Assembly: GCF_000316115.1 (NCBI RefSeq)
Contig: NZ_JH993797.1
Span: 62,001-126,000 of the forward strand
Direction: 5' to 3'
DNA length: 64,000 nt
Source: Leptolyngbya sp. PCC 7375
GTDB taxonomy: Bacteria > Cyanobacteriota > Cyanobacteriia > Phormidesmidales > Phormidesmidaceae
Shown here: positions 17,894-28,528 of the stretch, one piece after another
Layout: each line of letters starts with the position of its first letter
How positions within the stretch are numbered: the first letter of the stretch is position 1
The notes under the pieces: model-generated
Told to the model about the DNA's origin: nothing
Seen by the model: the letters and a program-made list of their open reading frames with translations, nothing else
Databases searched by the model: none
Position numbers and translations under genes: made by a program

Positions 17894-18590
17894 CGTTGGT
17901 CTCAACCTCCTGACGCCACAATCATCAATAGTGCTCGTTCAATCGTCTACATTGAATACAATCTTTATTGTTCTTAGAAAACAATCTCTTGTATCTATCT
18001 AAGTGTTTCATATAAAACTATAGAACTTGGTCAATGAAATTGGTCAGATGTGATCATTTCGCAAGCTTCAAATCTCTCCACCATGAACTGTTTAAATAGT
18101 GATATTTAGCACAGTAGAAAATTACAGAGAATAAGATTCCAAGTTCATCAACTGTTTACCAGGAATCTTAAAAGAATCCTAAGACTCATGGCTCATTATC
18201 AAAGACCAAAAATAGAATTTGGTTATAGGAAACTGTAGCTAGATCATGGGGATGTTGTCATGAAAGGGCAATGTTATCAAATACTTAAATAGCGCTTATC
18301 ATGTGCTTAAACTGGTCTTAGCAGCCAGTTGCGAGTTGTTAAATCGCTGTTGCTAGTAAAGAAGTTAAAAGTATTAAGAGTTGACTTTGTTGTACCTCTT
18401 ATCTGCACAATTCTAATTTGGAACCTACAATGGTGCATGCATCGTAAATGAAGAACTCTTCTTAGATAGACTTTGCGTTAAAGACTCCTTTCAGGCTACT
18501 TATTTGTGACTCTAAGAGAATTCTTAAAAAGAGTCTGTCCCGTATCTTCAATTAAAAACCCGTGATTTCTGTTAGAGGGAAATATTAACT
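17894..18590. other. 697-bp divergent intergenic region (ddh / phosphoketolase)
   Basis: AT-rich sequence between two divergently transcribed fermentative genes. Short motifs of the type AAGACTC/AGAGTCT and TCTTAAAA recur near 18180 and 18470-18535, but no defined operator could be assigned. No ORF of note. It must carry the promoters of both ddh and xfp. Confidence 0.4.
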
Positions 18591-21008
18591 ATGGTTCAAA
18601 CTCCCATTCAACCAAACTTTTCCCCATTGTCTGCGCCTACAGAAGATGAATTACGTCTCATGGATGCCTACTGGCGAGCCTGTAATTATCTTGCTGTGGG
18701 CATGATCTACCTGCGTAGCAACCCATTGCTCAAGGAACCTCTTCAGCCTGAGCATGTTAAGCATCGCTTGCTCGGTCACTGGGGAGCATCTCCAGCCCTG
18801 AGTTTTACGTATGTTCATTGCAACCGGCTGATTAATAAATACGATCTGGATATGATCTTTGTGGCCGGTCCTGGCCATGGCGCGCCGGGTGTGTTGGGGC
18901 CTGTTTACTTGGAAGGTACCTATTCCGAAATCTACCCAGATAAGGGCGAAGATGTTGAAGGCATGGGCCGATTCTTTAAACAGTTTTCGTTCCCTGGGTA
19001 TATCGGCAGCCATGTCACTCCAGAAACACCGGGATCAGTCCATGAAGGGGGTGAGCTAGGCTATAGCGTCTCCCATGCCTACGGTGCAGTGCTGGATAAT
19101 CCGGATCTGATTGTTACCTGTGTAGTGGGTGATGGGGAAGCGGAGACCGGCCCACTGGCAACCGCCTGGCATTCTAATAAATTTATTAACCCAGCCAGAG
19201 ATGGCGCTGTGCTCCCCATCTTGAACTTGAACGGGTACAAGATTGCCAATCCCACAATTCTGGCCCGTATCTCCCATGAAGAGCTGGAATGCTTGTTCCG
19301 GGGCTATGGTTATACCCCCTACTTTGTGGAAGGGAAAGATCCTGCCGAGATGCATCAGCGGATGGCCTCGGTGATGGAAGAATGTGTGCTGAAAATCAAA
19401 GAAGTTCAGCGAGAGGCACGGGTATCAGGCAAAATTGAGCGACCTCGGTGGCCCATGATTGTGCTACGCACCCCCAAGGGATGGACCGGCCCTGCTGAAG
19501 TTGATGGCAAAAAAGTTGAGGACTTCTGGCGTTCTCACCAGGTGCCCATGGGAGGCATGCATGACAACCCTGACCACCTGCGCAGGTTGGAAGAATGGAT
19601 GCGCAGCTATCAACCTGAAGAGCTATTTGATGAAAACGGAACGCTGATCTCTGAACTTAAGGCGTTAGCGCCAAGCGGTGGTCGCCGCATGGGGGCTAAC
19701 CCTCATGCTAACGGTGGTTTACTGCGTAAGGCCCTAAAAATTCCTGATTTCCGCGATTATGCCATTCAGATGGAACACCATGGCACTGAGGAGTTTGAAA
19801 ATACTAAAGTGCTGGGCTTTTTGATGCGCGACATCATGCGGGATAACCCCAATAACTTCCGACTGATGGGACCCGATGAAACCGCATCAAACCGGTTGCA
19901 AGATGTCTATCAGGTCACCAAAAAGGTTTGGATGGCAGATATCTACCCGGAGGATGAGGGGGGAACTGAGCTGTCCCGCGATGGTCGGGTGATGGAAATG
20001 CTCAGCGAGCATACGCTACAGGGCTGGCTAGAGGCTTACCTGCTGACCGGACGCCATGGCCTTTTCCATACCTATGAGGCCTTTGCCCATGTAGTAGATT
20101 CCATGTTTAACCAACATGCTAAGTGGTTAGATATTTGTCGTAACCATGTGCCCTGGCGACGGTCGGTATCGTCCCTCAATATTCTGTTGTCGTCCTTGGT
20201 CTGGCGACAGGATCATAACGGCTTTAGCCATCAGGATCCCGGCTATATCGACCTGGTGACAAATAAAAGCCCTGATGTGGTCAGACTGTATTTCCCACCG
20301 GATGCCAACTGCTTATTGTCGGTGGCTGATCACTGTTTCCGCAGTACGGATTACATCAATGTCATCATTTCAGATAAGCAAAAGCATTTGCAGTATTTGC
20401 CCATGGATGATGCCATTGCCCATTGCACTAAGGGCATCGGCATCTGGGATTGGGCTAGCAATGATGACTGCGGGACTGAGCCTGATGAACCTGATGTGGT
20501 AATGGCCAGCTGCGGTGATATTCCCACCATGGAAGCGCTAGCGGCAACCGCTATTTTGCGAGAAGAGTTTCCTGAACTGAAGATTCGCTTTGTCAATGTG
20601 GTGGATCTGTTTAGGCTAGTGTCCGAAGGAGAACATCCCCACGGTCTATCGGATTGGGATTTCAACTCCCTATTCACCCCTGATAAACCCGTGATCTTTA
20701 ACTTCCATGGCTATCCCTGGCTGATCCATAAGATGGTATACCGTCGTTCTAAGCAAGAACGTATCCATGTACGGGGCTATAAAGAGGAAGGAAATATTAA
20801 CACACCGCTGGAGCTGGCGATCAATAACCAGGTGGACCGGTTTAACTTGGTGATTGATGTGATTAACCGCGTACCGAAGCTGGGATCGGCTGCTGCCCAT
20901 GCAAAAGAGCGGATGAAGAACAAGATCATTGCATCCCTAGCCTATGCCCATGAGCATGGTAAGGACCAAGATGAAATTGTTCAATGGAAGTGGCCCTACA
21001 CAACATGA
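18591..21008 (+). CDS. xfp: Phosphoketolase
   Basis: Thiamine-diphosphate enzyme that cleaves xylulose-5-phosphate (and often fructose-6-phosphate) with phosphate into acetyl-phosphate plus a sugar phosphate. At 805 residues it is the full family length. Recognised motifs are [42 protein letters not shown], the ThDP/Mg site [20 protein letters not shown], and later [11 protein letters not shown] with [10 protein letters not shown]. The stop overlaps the acetate kinase start (ATGA), so the two are translationally coupled and turn pentose phosphate into acetate plus ATP. Confidence 0.96.
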   Translation: MVQTPIQPNFSPLSAPTEDELRLMDAYWRACNYLAVGMIYLRSNPLLKEPLQPEHVKHRLLGHWGASPALSFTYVHCNRLINKYDLDMIFVAGPGHGAPGVLGPVYLEGTYSEIYPDKGEDVEGMGRFFKQFSFPGYIGSHVTPETPGSVHEGGELGYSVSHAYGAVLDNPDLIVTCVVGDGEAETGPLATAWHSNKFINPARDGAVLPILNLNGYKIANPTILARISHEELECLFRGYGYTPYFVEGKDPAEMHQRMASVMEECVLKIKEVQREARVSGKIERPRWPMIVLRTPKGWTGPAEVDGKKVEDFWRSHQVPMGGMHDNPDHLRRLEEWMRSYQPEELFDENGTLISELKALAPSGGRRMGANPHANGGLLRKALKIPDFRDYAIQMEHHGTEEFENTKVLGFLMRDIMRDNPNNFRLMGPDETASNRLQDVYQVTKKVWMADIYPEDEGGTELSRDGRVMEMLSEHTLQGWLEAYLLTGRHGLFHTYEAFAHVVDSMFNQHAKWLDICRNHVPWRRSVSSLNILLSSLVWRQDHNGFSHQDPGYIDLVTNKSPDVVRLYFPPDANCLLSVADHCFRSTDYINVIISDKQKHLQYLPMDDAIAHCTKGIGIWDWASNDDCGTEPDEPDVVMASCGDIPTMEALAATAILREEFPELKIRFVNVVDLFRLVSEGEHPHGLSDWDFNSLFTPDKPVIFNFHGYPWLIHKMVYRRSKQERIHVRGYKEEGNINTPLELAINNQVDRFNLVIDVINRVPKLGSAAAHAKERMKNKIIASLAYAHEHGKDQDEIVQWKWPYTT

Positions 21009-22210
21009 AGATCCTGGTTCTCAACGCCGGTTCTAGTAGTCATAAGCTCTGTTTGTATGACCTAGGTGAGACTCTGCCTGAGAATACTCCTACACCTGTT
21101 TGGGAGGCCCAAATTGATTGGTATCCCAAACAGGCTGTGATCGAGGTTAAGACTGAAGCTGGTGAGGCTTTAGAACAGAAACTGGCTGTAACGTCTCGGC
21201 GAGAAATTCTCTCCCAGGTGCTGGGTTCTCTTTGTCAGGGGACAACGCAGGTTCTCAAGCACCTGGAAGAGATTGATGTGGTTGGCCATCGAGTTGTGCA
21301 CGGTGGCCAGACTTACCAAGCTAGCACCGTTGTTACGTCTGAAGTAAAAGCAGAAATTGATCGTCTAAAACAGCTGGCCCCCAACCATAATCCTGCCAAT
21401 CTCGAAGGCATTGAGCTTATGGAGGAGTTACTGGCAGTTCCCCAAGTAGCTGTATTTGATACGGCCTTCCATAGCCAGATGCCAGATGTAGCAGCGATTT
21501 ATCCAGGCCCCTATGGCTGGGTAGACCAGGGCATCCGTCGCTATGGGTTTCATGGCATCAGCCATCAATATTGTAGTCAGCGAGCTGCCCAGCTGTTAGG
21601 ACATGATGATTTACGGCTGATTATTTGTCATCTAGGCAATGGGGGCTCTCTTTCGGCTGTTCGCCATGGCCACAGCATTGATACCACCATGGGCTTTACT
21701 CCCCTGGATGGTTTGATGATGGGTACCCGTTCTGGGGCGGTTGATCCCGGCATTTTGATTTACCTGATGCGGCAAGGCTATGGCGCTGATGAGCTGGACC
21801 ACATACTTAATAAAGAGTCAGGGCTTAAAGGTATTTCTGGGATATCCCATGATTTACGACACATTAGACAGGCAATTGCGGCTGGAGACTCCCATGCGCA
21901 GCTGGCCCGAGATGTTTATCTCCATCGTCTTAAGGCCTGTTTTGGCTCAATGCTCATGAGTTTAGGCGGTGTAGATGCTATTGTTTTTACAGCTGGCATT
22001 GGTGAGCATGATGCCTCGATTAGAGCTGATGCCTGTGGGGCGATGGATTTTTTAGGGCTGAGACTAGATCCTAGTAAAAATGAAAATGATCCTGTCGATC
22101 AGGATATTGCCACTACTGATTCTAAGGTGCGTGTTTTAGTAGTTCACACCCAAGAGGATTGGACCATTGCCCAAGATTGTTGGCACTGTTTGAAACAAGA
22201 GAAGCTATAG
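21005..22210 (+). CDS. ackA: Acetate kinase
   Basis: Converts acetyl-phosphate + ADP to acetate + ATP. The 401-residue ASKHA-fold protein begins [15 protein letters not shown] and has [42 protein letters not shown] and FTAGIGEHD. Its start lies within the stop of the phosphoketolase gene, so the longer upstream frame was rejected. It takes the acetyl-phosphate made by the upstream enzyme and gives ATP without respiration. Confidence 0.96.
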   Translation: MKILVLNAGSSSHKLCLYDLGETLPENTPTPVWEAQIDWYPKQAVIEVKTEAGEALEQKLAVTSRREILSQVLGSLCQGTTQVLKHLEEIDVVGHRVVHGGQTYQASTVVTSEVKAEIDRLKQLAPNHNPANLEGIELMEELLAVPQVAVFDTAFHSQMPDVAAIYPGPYGWVDQGIRRYGFHGISHQYCSQRAAQLLGHDDLRLIICHLGNGGSLSAVRHGHSIDTTMGFTPLDGLMMGTRSGAVDPGILIYLMRQGYGADELDHILNKESGLKGISGISHDLRHIRQAIAAGDSHAQLARDVYLHRLKACFGSMLMSLGGVDAIVFTAGIGEHDASIRADACGAMDFLGLRLDPSKNENDPVDQDIATTDSKVRVLVVHTQEDWTIAQDCWHCLKQEKL

Positions 22211-22327
22211 ATTGATTCAGGTGAGCGTCATTCTAGCCCATGGTGATTTGAAGGATACAGTTCAGATCTGCGCTCGTTCTATCGTCTCTCACCAAGAGTC
22301 GTCACAGATTCTAAGAATCTACCAAAC

Positions 22328-24064
22328 TTACTTTCGTATAAATCCAGCTGCAATACCTCGCTCAGGGTTGCGTAGCCATATATCATTGCCTAACTGCTTA
22401 GGCACACAGGGTATTGCAGAGCCCCAACACTTATTTGTATTTTCTGGCAAAAAATAATCCACATCATTCACCTTAACCAGATTAACCGTCACCTGAGGTA
22501 GCTCCGGAGGGATGAAGAACTGGTGACTAAAATTAACCCCACTGAAACCTAAGAACGTTAGACTGGCCATAAACAAGACAGAGAAAGTAGCAGCTTTTGG
22601 CAGTTTGTCAATGGGCTGCAATACTCTACATATGCATCTACTAGATGAAAATATTTGAGTACAGAGAGTCGAAAGAACTAACGTAGGTAACAAAACAAAA
22701 TAGCCCAGGCCAAACCGAATCAACGGGGCTTGGCTAAATATAAACACCATTCCTAAAAGGCTCAAGGCAATAAGCCAAAGGTCTGCCGCATTTTTGCGAA
22801 TGTTGGTTTTCCAAAGTATCCAAATAATAATAGGAACAGCCACAATGGCTAAGAGTAACATCACCTTATTAAGATGAGATAGTTGTAACCATTGGTTCAA
22901 TTTCCACAGCCAAACATTAGTATCGGTGGGTGGAGGTACAAACCAGTTTTGCCAACCATTAATACGAGCCAGAGCATTATCGGCTTGTTGCGTCGATAAT
23001 GCCCAAGGTGCTGACACACACATCCAGGATGAAGGATATAGTGGACATCCAGACGTGACTATGCCAAAAAACACCATGGGAGATAACAACAGTAGGGTGA
23101 TCCCTGTTCCTATGGCCAATGAAACCGGTTGGTGCCAATTTTTAAAGCCATAATATAGGGCACAAACACCTAAGATAGGCAAACCATTAAGTTTAAATGT
23201 TACTGCTCCTACTGCTAATATTAAAGGCACAATGGCATGAGTGGGCGTGAGTCTAGATTTTTCTAAGACTTCACCGATTGTCTTATTTGAATGCCCAAGG
23301 GGTTTCTCCGAAGTCTGTAAAATTGTCCAAGCCACCACACCCGTCATTAAAATCACGGGTAAATCGGGAGAGGGAGAAATCAGAACCGCTGATAAAAATG
23401 GAGTAAAAACAAAAAGAGGTAAAGTTAGAAAGAGATAGATAACGACAAACCAGTCAGATTTTTTGGCTACTCTTGTTAAAATGTAATGTCCAGAAACACT
23501 TCCCTGTAGCAGAAACAAAAAGAGTAAATAGCCATTCAGAACCGCAGTGCTTCGAGAACCCAGAAAATCAGGATTAAAAGGAGCAGCCAGAGCAAACCAA
23601 GATGAGACAAAGGCAAAACCATTATTCAACAATGCCACACCTGGTACCGCGCCATAGTTCGCGATCCAACGAATTGAACCAAAATGATACAGTCCTGTAT
23701 CAAACCAGGTGACTTGTTTTGACACTAAACTGGCGGCTAGCAGTGCGACAGCAGCCCCAATCAACAGCCAGCGATCCGAGATTTTCAACAGAATATTAGT
23801 GATTTCGTTTCTGATTGAGGAAATCCTTACAACAAATCCAACACATACTCCCAATATCAATATACCTATTACAGGAGATAGAGGGATAAGCAGGGCAATG
23901 GCAAAAAAGATATTGGCAAGTATCACTAGCCCGAGCCAGGAAGATACCAAAAAGCGATGCCCTGAACGACTAAAACTATCTATCTTAAAGAGATATAAAC
24001 ATCCCATGCCAGTGACAAAACTGGCCCCCAGCAGCAGTCCCCAAACTAATAGAAAATAAAGCAT
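22328..24064 (-). CDS. Multi-spanning membrane protein of the polysaccharide locus
   Basis: A 578-residue hydrophobic protein with about eleven to twelve membrane helices. A conserved-looking loop reads TWFDTGLYHFGSIRWI, then LLNNGFAFVSSWFALAAPF. This layout (helix pairs, then a D-x-GLYH loop, more helices and a short soluble tail) resembles the LIC_10190-type membrane family and GT-C enzymes that use lipid-linked sugars. No catalytic residue can be assigned with certainty. It is convergent with ackA and leads the minus-strand set with an FAD oxidoreductase and a GT2 gene, suggesting a role in glycan assembly. Confidence 0.6.
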   Translation of the reverse strand: MLYFLLVWGLLLGASFVTGMGCLYLFKIDSFSRSGHRFLVSSWLGLVILANIFFAIALLIPLSPVIGILILGVCVGFVVRISSIRNEITNILLKISDRWLLIGAAVALLAASLVSKQVTWFDTGLYHFGSIRWIANYGAVPGVALLNNGFAFVSSWFALAAPFNPDFLGSRSTAVLNGYLLFLFLLQGSVSGHYILTRVAKKSDWFVVIYLFLTLPLFVFTPFLSAVLISPSPDLPVILMTGVVAWTILQTSEKPLGHSNKTIGEVLEKSRLTPTHAIVPLILAVGAVTFKLNGLPILGVCALYYGFKNWHQPVSLAIGTGITLLLLSPMVFFGIVTSGCPLYPSSWMCVSAPWALSTQQADNALARINGWQNWFVPPPTDTNVWLWKLNQWLQLSHLNKVMLLLAIVAVPIIIWILWKTNIRKNAADLWLIALSLLGMVFIFSQAPLIRFGLGYFVLLPTLVLSTLCTQIFSSSRCICRVLQPIDKLPKAATFSVLFMASLTFLGFSGVNFSHQFFIPPELPQVTVNLVKVNDVDYFLPENTNKCWGSAIPCVPKQLGNDIWLRNPERGIAAGFIRK

Positions 24065-24109
24065 CTATACGATGGTCCCCTTGTCTATTATCTATGTTGT
24101 ATTGCTACA

Positions 24110-25636
24110 TTAAGCGACCTTAAGTGGCGGTTCGGTAGACTCATCAGGGGCCTGATCTGAAGATAATGGAAGCTTACATGGTTGTCGTTTCTGAGTAACA
24201 GATTCATGATAGCTCTGCTCCGTATTTATCTGCCAAAGATCATATAAGCTACCCAAAATGTTCTGAGCAGCTAAAAGGCCAGCCATCATTGAATGATCCT
24301 GGTTGTTATAACGATGCATACCGTTACGGCCCACCGTTTGAAGATTTTCAAATGTAGCTAAATAATTTTGGAGGGTATCTAAATGTTTACGATAGTCTTG
24401 ATCGTAAACTGGGTATGCCTTGGGTTGACGCAAGACGGTGCCGTCGATAACTATATCCTGGGTGATCAATCCTAGTTGGATTAATTCCTGGGTTGCTAAG
24501 TCAATCAAATCTCTATTTGACTGCTGCCAAATATCATCGGTTTCATTGCAAAAATATTCCAACCCTAAACAGGTTTTACTAGAATCAGGCACCATCTCAA
24601 TACTCCAATTTTTGAAGTTCTGAATGCGCCCGACTCTAACCTCGGGATTGTGAATATAAATCCAGTTATCAGGAAACAGATCGGCTTGATCAATAATTAA
24701 CGCTACTAGCAAAAAATCTCTATACTTTAAAGAATTTGCGGCATCGAGCACAGATATAGGAGCGGGTGGATCTAGTGCTTTGACCAATGCAGTGATAGGC
24801 ATACTAGAAATAAAGTGATCGCTTGTAAGCGTTCTTTGAATATCTGATTGTTGTGTAATCACATGCTGAATACGATTAGCTCTATGTTTGAGACTAATAA
24901 CTGACGTTTCTAATTCAACCAAGCCTCCTTGTTTCTCAATTGCTTGATGACATCGTTCCCAAAGCATGCCTGGACCAAGCCGGGGATAATAAAAAGATTT
25001 AATCAGTGTTTTAGTGTCTTTACTGCCAATCAGGGTATCAATAATAGCTTTTGTCAGAGACAAGCCTTGAATTCGCTGGGCTGCCCAATCAGCCTGTAGT
25101 TCTTTACAAGAAATGCCCCATACTTTTTCTGTATATGTTCTAAAAAATGTTTGAAATAGACGACCACCAAAGCGGTAACTGACCCAGTCTTCAAAGGTAT
25201 TTAATTCTGTTTGTCGAAATACCCTTGCCTTAAGCTGGCTTTTTAGATAGCTTCCGATAATCATCAGACTTTCGACGACCCCTAACTTAACTAAAGTGTC
25301 AAATAAAGTCAGTGGATAATTGAAGAAAGTATCCTTGTAATAGATGCGAGATAGACGAGACACCTCCAAGAAATCTTGACCTAGAATTTCATTCCAAAGA
25401 GTTTGAATAGGCTCTAATTTTGTAAAAAATCGATGCCCTCCTATATCAAAACGATATCCCTTGTATTTTTCTGTTCTGGCGATACCACCAACTTGACTCG
25501 ATCGTTCAATTACTAATGGCACAGCATGAGATTTTGTTAGTTGATATGCTGCTGTTAGACCTGCTGGTCCCGCACCTATGATAATTATTGGATAATGGGA
25601 TAGCTGAGATGGGTTGCCCAAAGATGTTATAGCCAT
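24110..25636 (-). CDS. NAD(P)/FAD-dependent oxidoreductase
   Basis: A 508-residue flavoprotein with the N-terminal dinucleotide motif IIIIGAGPAGLTAAYQL, the GG doublet region QVGGIARTEKYKGYRFDIGG, and a C-terminal FAD segment (LQTVGRNGMHRYNNQDHSM). The overall pattern is that of the UDP-galactopyranose-mutase/protoporphyrinogen-oxidase-like amino-oxidase group often found in exopolysaccharide loci. The last 45 residues are low-complexity and probably disordered. It lies 45 bp behind the membrane-protein gene start and 55 bp from the GT2 gene, so the three may be co-transcribed. The substrate is unknown. Confidence 0.75.
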   Translation of the reverse strand: MAITSLGNPSQLSHYPIIIIGAGPAGLTAAYQLTKSHAVPLVIERSSQVGGIARTEKYKGYRFDIGGHRFFTKLEPIQTLWNEILGQDFLEVSRLSRIYYKDTFFNYPLTLFDTLVKLGVVESLMIIGSYLKSQLKARVFRQTELNTFEDWVSYRFGGRLFQTFFRTYTEKVWGISCKELQADWAAQRIQGLSLTKAIIDTLIGSKDTKTLIKSFYYPRLGPGMLWERCHQAIEKQGGLVELETSVISLKHRANRIQHVITQQSDIQRTLTSDHFISSMPITALVKALDPPAPISVLDAANSLKYRDFLLVALIIDQADLFPDNWIYIHNPEVRVGRIQNFKNWSIEMVPDSSKTCLGLEYFCNETDDIWQQSNRDLIDLATQELIQLGLITQDIVIDGTVLRQPKAYPVYDQDYRKHLDTLQNYLATFENLQTVGRNGMHRYNNQDHSMMAGLLAAQNILGSLYDLWQINTEQSYHESVTQKRQPCKLPLSSDQAPDESTEPPLKVA

Positions 25637-25691
25637 TGTTAATAGATTTTATTTTTTAAAAAACAGAGATTAAGGTTCACGAGCTTAGAGA

Positions 25692-26726
25692 TTAAGAAAG
25701 TTTTTCTTGAACTATCGTTCTAAACAATTTAAAGTGATATCTCTGATACCATAAAAGGCCGAGGCAAAAACCTAGACCACTGTAAAGATAATAAAGCCAG
25801 TGCCACAAGATAGCTTTTATGCTAAAGATCAAACCACGCTTGCTGTAAAAAAAACGATATAGTGATGCGTTTAGCCAAATAAGACCTATTGTTATAGGCA
25901 AAATAACCCACAATACCTGAAGGGAATAGCAAATACTGACTATTGTTAAAAACACAAGAAAATAGATTAGAACTACACTAAGCCGATTTTCGAGTTTGAG
26001 ATTGAGGTCATTGTTGAATTGGCGATGCTCTAGGATCAGTGATGTCCAGGGTAAAGCTCGGTAAAAAATATCTGTTTTTAAGATTGATAGGGCATCCCAG
26101 CGCTTTAGATGTTTAACTTGTAGCTCCTTGCAGAGCCTGATATCGTACCCCGATTGTTTTAGGCGAATACCTAACTCAATATCCTCAATACAGGGTTTAA
26201 GATACTGTTCATTAAATCCACCCATTGCTGAGAAAATATCTCGCTTAATAGCACCACAACCAGCCCAAAATGTGGATGCGTTTTCACAAGATATTTGATG
26301 GGTATAGTGATGAAGCAAATTGCGATACTGGGACAGAAAATTGGTAGCACCTGGAGAATCGTCGTAGGATCCTATCAGAGCTGCCAGACAGGAGTATTGA
26401 TTAAAAATATCTATCACACCAGCAATGGTAGTGACTTGAACTTCCACATCAGCATCAATAAAAAATAAATATTTCCCTCTGGCAATCTTAGCACCCATAT
26501 TCCGGGCAATCCCAGGTCCTGTTGCTTCTGGTAAGCGAACAACAGTTGCACCAAATTGTTTAGCTACATTCCAACTTCCATCTGTATCTCCATTAGCAAC
26601 AACAATTACTTCTCGCGGTTGAGGATTAAGCTTTTCAACAGCCATTAGACAGCGTTTAAAACTATCGCCACCATTATGAACAGGAATGATGATAGAGATA
26701 TCTTGTTGGAAATTGGGTGTGATCAT
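25692..26726 (-). CDS. GT2 glycosyltransferase with C-terminal membrane helices
   Basis: A 344-residue GT-A enzyme. The N-terminal catalytic domain opens with ISIIIPVHNGGDSFKRCL, has the DxD-like FFIDADVEV and ARNMGAKIARGKYL, and a later ED motif (PCIEDIELGIRLKQ). Two to three membrane helices follow (about 245-290) before a basic end. This is the usual build of membrane-anchored GT2 proteins that add sugars to lipid carriers. It is divergent from galE across a 723-bp gap. Confidence 0.85.
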   Translation of the reverse strand: MITPNFQQDISIIIPVHNGGDSFKRCLMAVEKLNPQPREVIVVANGDTDGSWNVAKQFGATVVRLPEATGPGIARNMGAKIARGKYLFFIDADVEVQVTTIAGVIDIFNQYSCLAALIGSYDDSPGATNFLSQYRNLLHHYTHQISCENASTFWAGCGAIKRDIFSAMGGFNEQYLKPCIEDIELGIRLKQSGYDIRLCKELQVKHLKRWDALSILKTDIFYRALPWTSLILEHRQFNNDLNLKLENRLSVVLIYFLVFLTIVSICYSLQVLWVILPITIGLIWLNASLYRFFYSKRGLIFSIKAILWHWLYYLYSGLGFCLGLLWYQRYHFKLFRTIVQEKLS

Positions 26727-27449
26727 GAGGAACTTGATTTAAGGATAAGCATATTAAAAACCTCAATGTTCTTTACACATATATGGGTAAACACCTAAAT
26801 GAGCCAAAAATAAATTCATGTATTTACCTAGCCTTAATATGAAAAAAGGTTTTATAAGTCTGAATTCTGTATATTGTTTGGTCGACTATAAAATCTAAAA
26901 AATGTTTCTGGTTAAATGGCTGATCTTTAAGTAGATCTGGCTTAGAACGCATATGAATAAAAGGCTATATTCCATGTTTACCAATACTTTCAGATATGAT
27001 TGAAGCTGCTCCAAATTTCTATAAATTGCCACTAACTATTTTATTTGCGTATCAGTACAAAAGAGCAAGATCGGTTTATAAAACTCTCATTTCTATAAAA
27101 TTTTGTTCGTACAAACCGATAATCAAAAGCTCATATAAAGATTTTAAATTTGATGAACGTCAGGATTTATACGAATGGTAGGTTTTAATCATTAGGGGAT
27201 AGGTTCTTCTAGAACTGCCTATTGACTTAAGGAAATATGAGGGCAGATTAGAGGCATATAACTAACTTTAAGTTGTAGAAGATTCTCAAGCAGATCCATA
27301 AATCTAGCACTCATAATAACCACTCTTTAGAAGGGCAATAGGGGGAAAGTTTTTTAGTGGACGGGGCGTCAGACAACTCAAGTGAATGAAGATTATGCAA
27401 CATTTTTATAGCATTCACTATCGTATCAATAATTTTTGAGCAACTCACT
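26727..27449. other. 723-bp divergent intergenic region before galE
   Basis: AT-rich, with no convincing gene. A 61-codon frame at 26996-27181 has no ribosome-binding site and a composition like random AT-rich DNA. The region should contain the promoters of both arms of the polysaccharide locus, but no motif could be assigned. Confidence 0.5.
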
Positions 27450-28523
27450 ATGGTATTTTCTCAACCGACTATTTTAGTAACCGGTGGTGCAGGCTATATT
27501 GGTTCTCATGTAGTTAAGGTATTGCAACAGCAAGGTTATCGTGTACTAATTCTCGATAATCTGGTTTATGGTCATCGAGATGTTGTGGAAACGGTACTTC
27601 AAGCGAAGTTGATTGTTGGAGATATTTGCGATCGCAAACTCTTAGATCGCATTTTTGCAATCCACGATATTAAGGCTGTTATGCATTTTGCAGCTTATGC
27701 CTATGTTGGTGAATCGGTCAGAGAGCCGGTTAAGTATTATCGAAATAATGTTTCAGGAACCGTCAATCTGTTAGAGGCGATGGTGGCTGCAAATGTAAAC
27801 AAGTTCGTGTTTTCGTCTACCTGCGCTACCTATGGTGTACCTGAAACAGTCCCTATTTCTGAAGCCCTGCCCCAAAACCCTATTAACCCTTATGGGGCGA
27901 GCAAGCTCATGGTGGAGCGCATCTTGGAAGACTTTGACAAAGCCTATGGGTTAAAGTCTGTTTGTTTTCGCTACTTTAACGCTGCTGGAGCAGACCCTGA
28001 CGGACAATTAGGAGAAGATCATACTCCTGAAACTCATCTCATCCCATTAGTCTTACAAACGGCCCTGGGCCATCGAGAGTCAATCTCCATCTTTGGGACA
28101 GACTATCCAACTCCCGACGGCACCTGTGTACGAGACTATATCCATGTGATGGATTTGGCCCAGGCTCATATCTTAGGTCTAGAGCACCTATTAGAAGGGA
28201 AAAATAGCGAAACATTTAATCTCGGCAATGGTAACGGGTTTTCAGTCAGACAAGTCATTGATACTGCTAAGCAGGTGACGGGGCAACCTATTAACGTGGT
28301 TGAGTCAGACCGACGTCCGGGCGACCCACCCATCTTAGTCGGTAGTCATGCTAAAGCTAAGGCAATGCTAGGTTGGCAGCCTCAATTTGCTGAACTCAAA
28401 GATATTTTGACCCATGCTTGGCAGTGGCACTTAAAACGCCATGGGTATGCGTTCACTGTGGCGACAGTTCAAGTAGCTTCCTCTGAAAGTTATCAGAAGG
28501 AACAGATCTTAGTGAGAGGGTAG
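27450..28523 (+). CDS. galE: UDP-glucose 4-epimerase
   Basis: Interconverts UDP-glucose and UDP-galactose, supplying galactose units for the glycan made by neighbouring enzymes. The 357-residue extended SDR has VTGGAGYIGSHVVK at the N-terminus, HFAAYAYVGESV, the catalytic Ser-Thr region FSSTCATYG, YGASKLMVE (Tyr-x3-Lys), and RYFNAAGADPDG. The C-terminus has an extra roughly 25-residue tail beyond typical GalE. The stop codon TAG shares its G with a GTG that could start the next gene. Confidence 0.93.
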   Translation: MVFSQPTILVTGGAGYIGSHVVKVLQQQGYRVLILDNLVYGHRDVVETVLQAKLIVGDICDRKLLDRIFAIHDIKAVMHFAAYAYVGESVREPVKYYRNNVSGTVNLLEAMVAANVNKFVFSSTCATYGVPETVPISEALPQNPINPYGASKLMVERILEDFDKAYGLKSVCFRYFNAAGADPDGQLGEDHTPETHLIPLVLQTALGHRESISIFGTDYPTPDGTCVRDYIHVMDLAQAHILGLEHLLEGKNSETFNLGNGNGFSVRQVIDTAKQVTGQPINVVESDRRPGDPPILVGSHAKAKAMLGWQPQFAELKDILTHAWQWHLKRHGYAFTVATVQVASSESYQKEQILVRG

Positions 28524-28528
28524 TGTTA

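Noticed and set aside
26996..27181. 61-codon plus-strand ORF before galE
   Set aside because: AT-rich composition like non-coding DNA, no start signal and no recognisable motif.
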